Shown here piece by piece: positions 59,416 to 64,000 of a stretch of 64,000 nucleotides of DNA. The position numbers and the translations under genes were made by a program. The stretch's first letter is position 1; every line of letters begins with the position of its first letter. The stretch covers positions 2,956,001 through 3,020,000 of the forward strand of contig NZ_CP114029.1 in assembly GCF_026898155.1 (NCBI RefSeq), written 5' to 3'. The notes below the pieces were generated by a model. That model was given only the letters and a program-made list of their open reading frames with translations. It was not told the DNA's origin and did not search any database. Source of the DNA: Jiella pelagia. Its GTDB lineage: Bacteria > Pseudomonadota > Alphaproteobacteria > Rhizobiales > Rhizobiaceae.

Positions 59416-59684
59416 TTATCGATGCTCGTCCGCGTAGGCTTCGAGCACGCCGCTCATCGTTTCGGCTGGATCAGTTCCCTGCCGCTCGAAGAATTCCATC
59501 CCCGTCCGGCTGAGGGTGATTGACACGCTGGATCGCGTCCGCGGCGGGTGGGGCACCGCATCCTTCCAGAAGTCGTCGCCGAGTTCCTCTCCGTCGGGAG
59601 CGTCCGACGGAGAGGAAGTTCATCGGCCTCATCCATGGCCCGCAACGCGTCCAGCGAGACCCGCCGAATATCGTTGTCGGTCAC
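59416..59684 (-). pseudogene. orphan BrnA-like antitoxin, frame broken at a hairpin
   Basis: The N-terminal half reads MTDNDIRRVSLDALRAMDEA and the C-terminal half, in another frame, continues APDGEELGDDFWKDAVPHPP and then VSITLSRTGMEFFERQGTDP, ending MSGVLEAYADEHR. This is the layout of BrnA/DUF4415 antitoxins: charged linker, FW motif, ribbon-helix-helix. The halves join if one base is added; the total is then 89 codons plus stop. The break falls within a perfect inverted repeat at 59594-59623. No brnT toxin gene is adjacent. It could be a decayed antitoxin or a base lost in sequencing. Confidence 0.65.
59594..59623. repeat. perfect 12-base inverted repeat at the frame break
   Basis: CCTCTCCGTCGG and CCGACGGAGAGG flank a six-base spacer. 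The hairpin lies inside the coding region of the BrnA-like gene at the point where its frame changes. It may be the cause of a deletion or of a sequencing dropout. Confidence 0.7.
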
Positions 59685-59750
59685 GTGTGCCTTCTTTCCA
59701 CGCCGTTATGATGCGAAGACGTCCCACCCGGTCTCCACCTCCAATCGGCG

Positions 59751-62700
59751 TCACATCACAGCCAGCCCCGCCGGCCGCCTCAGATCCAGCGTCGCCGGGA
59801 AAGACGGGTCCGGAATCTCGCGCACCGGCTGGTAGGATCCCGGCGTGTGGCCGATGTCCTCGAAGCGGGCGAGGCGCCGTGCCTCGGCCTCGTAGGAATT
59901 GACCGGGAAGGTCTCGTAGCTGCGGCCGCCCGGATGGGCAACGTGGTAGACGCAGCCGCCGAGCGAGCGCTTCGACCAGCGATCGTAGATGTCGAAGGTG
60001 AGCGGCGCGTGGGCCGGGATCGTCGGGTGGAGGCCCGAGGCCGGCTGCCAGGCCTTGAAGCGCACGCCCGCGACCGCCTCCTTGCCGCGGCCGGTCGCCA
60101 TCATCGGCACCTCGCGGCCGTTGCAGGTGACGATGTGGCGGGCCGGGATGAATTCCGACAGCTTCACCTGCAGCCGCTCGACGGAGGAATCGACGAAGCG
60201 CACCGTGCCGCCGATCGCCCCGGTCTCGCCCATGACGTTCCACGGCTCCAGCGCCTGGCGCAGCTCCAGCGTCATGCCCTCGCGCTCGATCCGGCCGCAG
60301 AAGGGGAAGCGGAACTCCGACTGGGCCTCGAACCATTCGGGCTTCAGCGGATAGCCTGAGCGGGAAAGATCGGCGAGGACGCCCTGGAAATCCGCCCAGA
60401 CGAATTCCGGCAGCATGAAGCGGTCGTGCAGTTCGGTGCCCCAGCGCACGAACTTGCCCTCTTCCGGCGCCTTCCAGAACTTCATGATCAGCGCCCGGAT
60501 CAAGAGCTGCTGGGCCAGACTCATCTTCGGCTCGGGCGGCATCTCGAAGCCGCGGAACTCGACGAGGCCGAGCCGGCCGGTCGGCCCGTCCGGCGAATAG
60601 AGCTTGTCGATGCAGATCTCGGCCCGGTGGGTGTTGCCGGTGACGTCGATCAAAAGGTTGCGGAACAGCCGGTCGGTGAGCCAGGGCGGGGTCGAGAAGC
60701 CGTCTCGCGTCACCTGGGCCATGGCGATCTCCAGCTCGTAGAGCTGGTCGTGGCGGCCCTCGTCGACGCGGGGCGCCTGGCTCGTCGGGCCGATGAACAG
60801 GCCGGAGAACAGGTAGGACAGCGAGGGATGGCGCTGCCAGTAGAGGACGAGCGACTTCAAAAGGTCCGGCCGGCGCAGGAACGGCGAATCCAGCGGCGTC
60901 GCCCCGCCGACGACGACGTGGTTGCCGCCCCCCGTTCCGGCATGCTTGCCGTCGATCATGAACTTGTCGGTGCCGAGCCGCGACTGACGGGCGTCCTCGT
61001 AGACGCCCATGGTGATCGCCTTCGACTCTTCCCAGGACGCCGAAGGATGGACGTTGACCTCGATGACGCCGGGATCCGGCGCGACGCGGATGACGTTGAG
61101 GCGCGGATCGGCCGGCGGGCCGTAGCCCTCGATCTGGACCGGCAGGTCCTCGCGGATGGCGATCTCCTCGATCGCACCGAGAAGGTCGAGATAAGCTTCG
61201 GCGGATTCCAGCGGCGGCATGAAGACGCAGAGCTTTCCGTCGCGCGGCTCGATCGACAGCGCGGTGCGCACATGGCCGACGATCTCGCCGACGACCGGCG
61301 AGGCAGGGCCGCCGGAAGACGCCGCGCTGCCGGCTGCCGTGCCCGCAGGTAGAGGGCCGAGCGGCTGCATCCTCTGGCGCCCGCCGCCATCACGCTCGGC
61401 GCTCTGCGACATCCCACCGATCGATTGTGTCACACCGCCAGCGCCATCTTGCGGCGCGTCGGCCGGTCCGCCCATGTGCTGCTGCATCTCCACCCGGCCC
61501 CATTGCTGACGGCTCTGCGGCGGCAGCGGCGGGAAGGGCTGGGTCGGATCGTCGGGATGGATGAACGGGAAATCCGCCGGGCCGAGATGCGGCAGGGCGG
61601 CGAGCGGCAGGCGGTAGCCCATGGCGCTGTCGCCGGGCACGAGGAAAAGGTTCTTGCGCCGTGTCTTCCACCGCTCGGACAGCCATCGGACGCCCCGCGC
61701 CCGACCCTGCCAGGCCTGCACCGGCAGGACGTGGCCGGTCGGATTGGGCAGCCCGCGCTCGAACACCTTGGCGAGGCGGGCCCGCTCCTCCCGGTCCTCC
61801 AGCTTGGAATCCGTCGGCTCGACGTTTTCGGGCAGCTGCGCCTCGCGCAGCAGCCAGTAGCCGGCGTCTTCGAAGGCGGGAAGCACGTTGTCGGAGGGCA
61901 CGCCGATCGCTTCGGCGACGGCCTTGGTGAAGCGCTCGGATTCAGCCGTGCCCACGGGCGCCGCATCGGTCTCGCGGGCGATCGCCTGCGGGTTCTGCCA
62001 GATCGGCACGCCGTCCTTGCGCCAGTAGAGCGAGAAGGTCCAGCGCGGCAGCGTCTCGCCGGGATACCACTTGCCCTGGCCGTAATGGAGGAAGCCGCCC
62101 GGTGCGAAGCGATCGCGCAGCTTGCGGATCAGCTCGTCGGCGAGCCCGCGCTTGGTCGGGCCGGTGGCGTCGGCGTTCCATTCCGCCGCCTCGAAGTCGT
62201 CAATCGAGACGAAGGTCGGCTCGCCGCCCATGGTGAGGCGGACATCGGCGGCCTGCAACTCGGCATCGACCTTCTTCCCGAGTGCGTCGAGCCTCCTCCC
62301 AGCTCTCGTCGGAGAACGGGTAGGAGACGCGCGGGCGCTCGGCGACGCGGGTGACGGACATGGCGAAGTCGAACTCGACCTCGGCATAGTCGACGCCGCC
62401 GGAGATCGGCGCGGCCGAGCGATAATGCGGCGTCGCCGCGAGCGGTACGTGGCTTTCGCCGGTGAGGAGGCCCGAGGTCGGGTCGAAGCCGATCCAGCCG
62501 GCACCGGGCAGATAGACCTCCGCCCAGGCATGCAGGTCGGTGAAGTCGACGTTGGTGCCGGCCGGGCCGTCGAGGGCGACCTTGTCGGGCTTCAGCTGGA
62601 TCAGGTAACCGGAGACGAACCGGGCGGCAAAGCCCAGATGCCGCATGACGTTGACCAGCAGCCAGGAGGAATCACGGCAGGAGCCGGAGCCCTTTTCCAG

Positions 62701-63216
62701 CGTTTCCTCGGGCGTCTGCACGCCCGGCTCCATGCGCACCAGATATTCGACGTGGTTGGCGATCGTCTGGTTCAGCCCGACGAGGAAGTTGACCGTGTGG
62801 CTCTCCGAGCGGTCGAGATCCTTCATGAACCGCTCTACCAGCGGGCCCATCGGCTCGGGCACCAGATAGGCGGCGAGATCGCTCTTGAGGATGGGATCGT
62901 ATTCAAAGGGCCAGGCCTCGGCGGCCTCCTCCACGAAGAAGTCGAACGGGTTGTAGACCGTCATGTCGGCGAGGAGATCGACCTCGATGCGGAACTCCGT
63001 CGCCTTTTCCGGGAAGACGAAGCGGGCGAGATAATTGCCGAACGGGTCCTGCTGCCAGTTGATGAAGTGGTTTTCCGGCGAGACCTTCAGCGAATAGGAC
63101 GGCACCTTCGTGCGCGAATGGGGGGCGGGACGGAGCCGGATGACCTGTGGAGCGAGGGTGACGGGACGGTCGTATTTGTAGTGCGTCAGGTGGTTGAGCG
63201 CGGCAAGTATCGACAT
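59751..63216 (-). CDS. DUF2126 protein with N-terminal transglutaminase domain, frame broken once
   Basis: A 1154-residue (after correction) protein. The first 280 residues are a transglutaminase-like domain with Cys in [16 protein letters not shown], His in [14 protein letters not shown] and Asp in [11 protein letters not shown]. The remainder is DUF2126, with [36 protein letters not shown], a Gly/Gln-rich linker, and conserved C-terminal stretches such as [13 protein letters not shown]. The break is at GAGCCTC (62289-62295), where GAGCTC joins DESWEE to [12 protein letters not shown]. The start at 63216 gives [19 protein letters not shown] core member of the ATP-grasp/alpha-E cluster; activity unknown. 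Confidence 0.9.
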
Positions 63217-63435
63217 GGTCGCTTTCGTCTTTGCGGGGAGCGTCCCGTTTCGTTTCGCCAGTAAGCTTACCGTCATCTTGCGGTGCGGCAAGGCTTATCC
63301 GGCTTTCCGGGTCGCCAGGGCGCGGATGTAACGCTGCGATATTCACTCCGGCCGGGCTTTTGGCCGGAACCAGCCATCCTTCCAGACATTGACGGGCGCA
63401 ACGTTTTTCGCGCGATCCGCGCGCCGAGGTCCCTG

Positions 63436-64000
63436 ATGAAACTGTTTTCCTGCCCCGCCTGCTCACAGGTCGTGTTCTTCGAGAACGTCCTGTGCGAGCG
63501 CTGCGGCCATGCCCTCGGCTACGAACCCGACACGAACCGGATGCTGGCGCTGGAGCCCGACGACGGCATCTTCGTTTCCGCCGGCACTCATTCGGATGGG
63601 GCGAGCTGGAAATACTGCGCGAACTACGAATACGGCGTCTGCAACTGGCTGATTCCCGGGGACAGCGCCGACCAGTTCTGCCGGGCCTGCCGCCACAACG
63701 TCACCGTCCCGGACGTCTCCGATCCCGACAACATCCCTCGCTGGCGGAAGATGGAGATCGCCAAGCGGCGGATGGTCTACACGCTCATCCGTCTCGGGCT
63801 GCCGCTGATCACCCGCGACGAAAATCCCGACGGGCTGGGCTTCGACTTCCTCGCCGAGACGCCGGGCGAGCCGCATGTGATGACGGGGCACGACAACGGC
63901 CTCATCACCATCGCCCTCACCGAGGCCGACGACGCCGAGCGTGAGAAGCGGCGCACCTCGATGGGTGAGCCCTACCGCACCCTCCTCGGCCATTTCCGCC
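63436..64000 (+). CDS. putative zinc-ribbon metallopeptidase (COG4307-like), 3' end outside window
   Basis: The first 188 residues of a protein that runs past the window end. The N terminus is a zinc ribbon (MKLFSCPACSQVVFFENVLC, then ERCG), with more cysteines in CNWLIPGDSADQFCRACR. The peptidase motif would lie beyond the end. The family is often encoded beside DUF2126 and ATP-grasp/alpha-E genes, which fits its place here, divergent from the DUF2126 gene. The ATG at 63436 follows directly after a GGTCC stretch with a weak ribosome site. Confidence 0.8.
   Translation, partial: MKLFSCPACSQVVFFENVLCERCGHALGYEPDTNRMLALEPDDGIFVSAGTHSDGASWKYCANYEYGVCNWLIPGDSADQFCRACRHNVTVPDVSDPDNIPRWRKMEIAKRRMVYTLIRLGLPLITRDENPDGLGFDFLAETPGEPHVMTGHDNGLITIALTEADDAEREKRRTSMGEPYRTLLGHFR

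Overview
The window is GC-rich alphaproteobacterial chromosome, most likely Hyphomicrobiales (Rhizobiales). The clues are a GcrA cell-cycle regulator with nearby GANTC sites, the DUF2849/cysI/DUF934/cysH arrangement, typical rhizobial intergenic palindromic repeats, and the GlgE/TreS-Mak/GlgB and alpha-E/ATP-grasp/DUF2126 clusters. An Aurantimonadaceae-like genus is possible but cannot be proven from sequence alone. Most of the window is ordinary chromosome; no phage, insertion sequence, CRISPR array, rRNA or tRNA was seen.

Layout. 1-4.5 kb: radA (5' end missing), cvpA, purF and an SDR oxidoreductase. 4.6-6.4 kb: an AT-richer small membrane protein and an orphan phnM. 6.5-10.7 kb: gcrA, then argD-argF-hslO. 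11-14.8 kb: a PAPS-forming sulfate activation operon (cysD, cysNC, cysQ), facing a polysaccharide-export lipoprotein gene at 15.3 kb. 16.6-17.7 kb: an FAD oxidoreductase. 18-24.7 kb: the assimilatory sulfate reduction genes (DUF2849, cysI, DUF934, cysH, cysD2, cysN2), with a cluster of palindromic repeats inside. 25.4-31.2 kb: small ORF, cspA, an orphan amino-acid-type binding protein, a UbiH-like hydroxylase, tesB and an FkbM methyltransferase. 31.3-44.9 kb: purine catabolism and uptake (uraH, xdhA, xdhB, xdhC, a nucleoside-type ABC transporter, puuD, guaD). 45.2-52.8 kb: glgE, treS-mak, glgB, the trehalose-to-alpha-glucan route. 52.8-54 kb: a membrane diguanylate cyclase. 54.4-64 kb: a predicted peptide-ligase cluster (transglutaminase, ATP-grasp/alpha-E fusion, DUF2126 transglutaminase, zinc-ribbon peptidase) with a bacterial voltage-gated sodium channel and a PRC-barrel protein in the middle.

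The most striking signal is not a gene. Reading frames break at 14 places, and each break is one extra G or C in the middle of what homology says should be GAGCTC (giving GAGGCTC or GAGCCTC). Only three intact GAGCTC sites remain. Removing one base at each site restores every affected gene to a whole number of codons and a normal family length. The breaks do not depend on gene strand, frame or function. The likeliest explanation is a systematic consensus error at a modified GAGCTC motif, which would itself imply a GAGCTC-specific methyltransferase; real mutation or recoding is less likely. Coordinates of the affected genes below span both halves.
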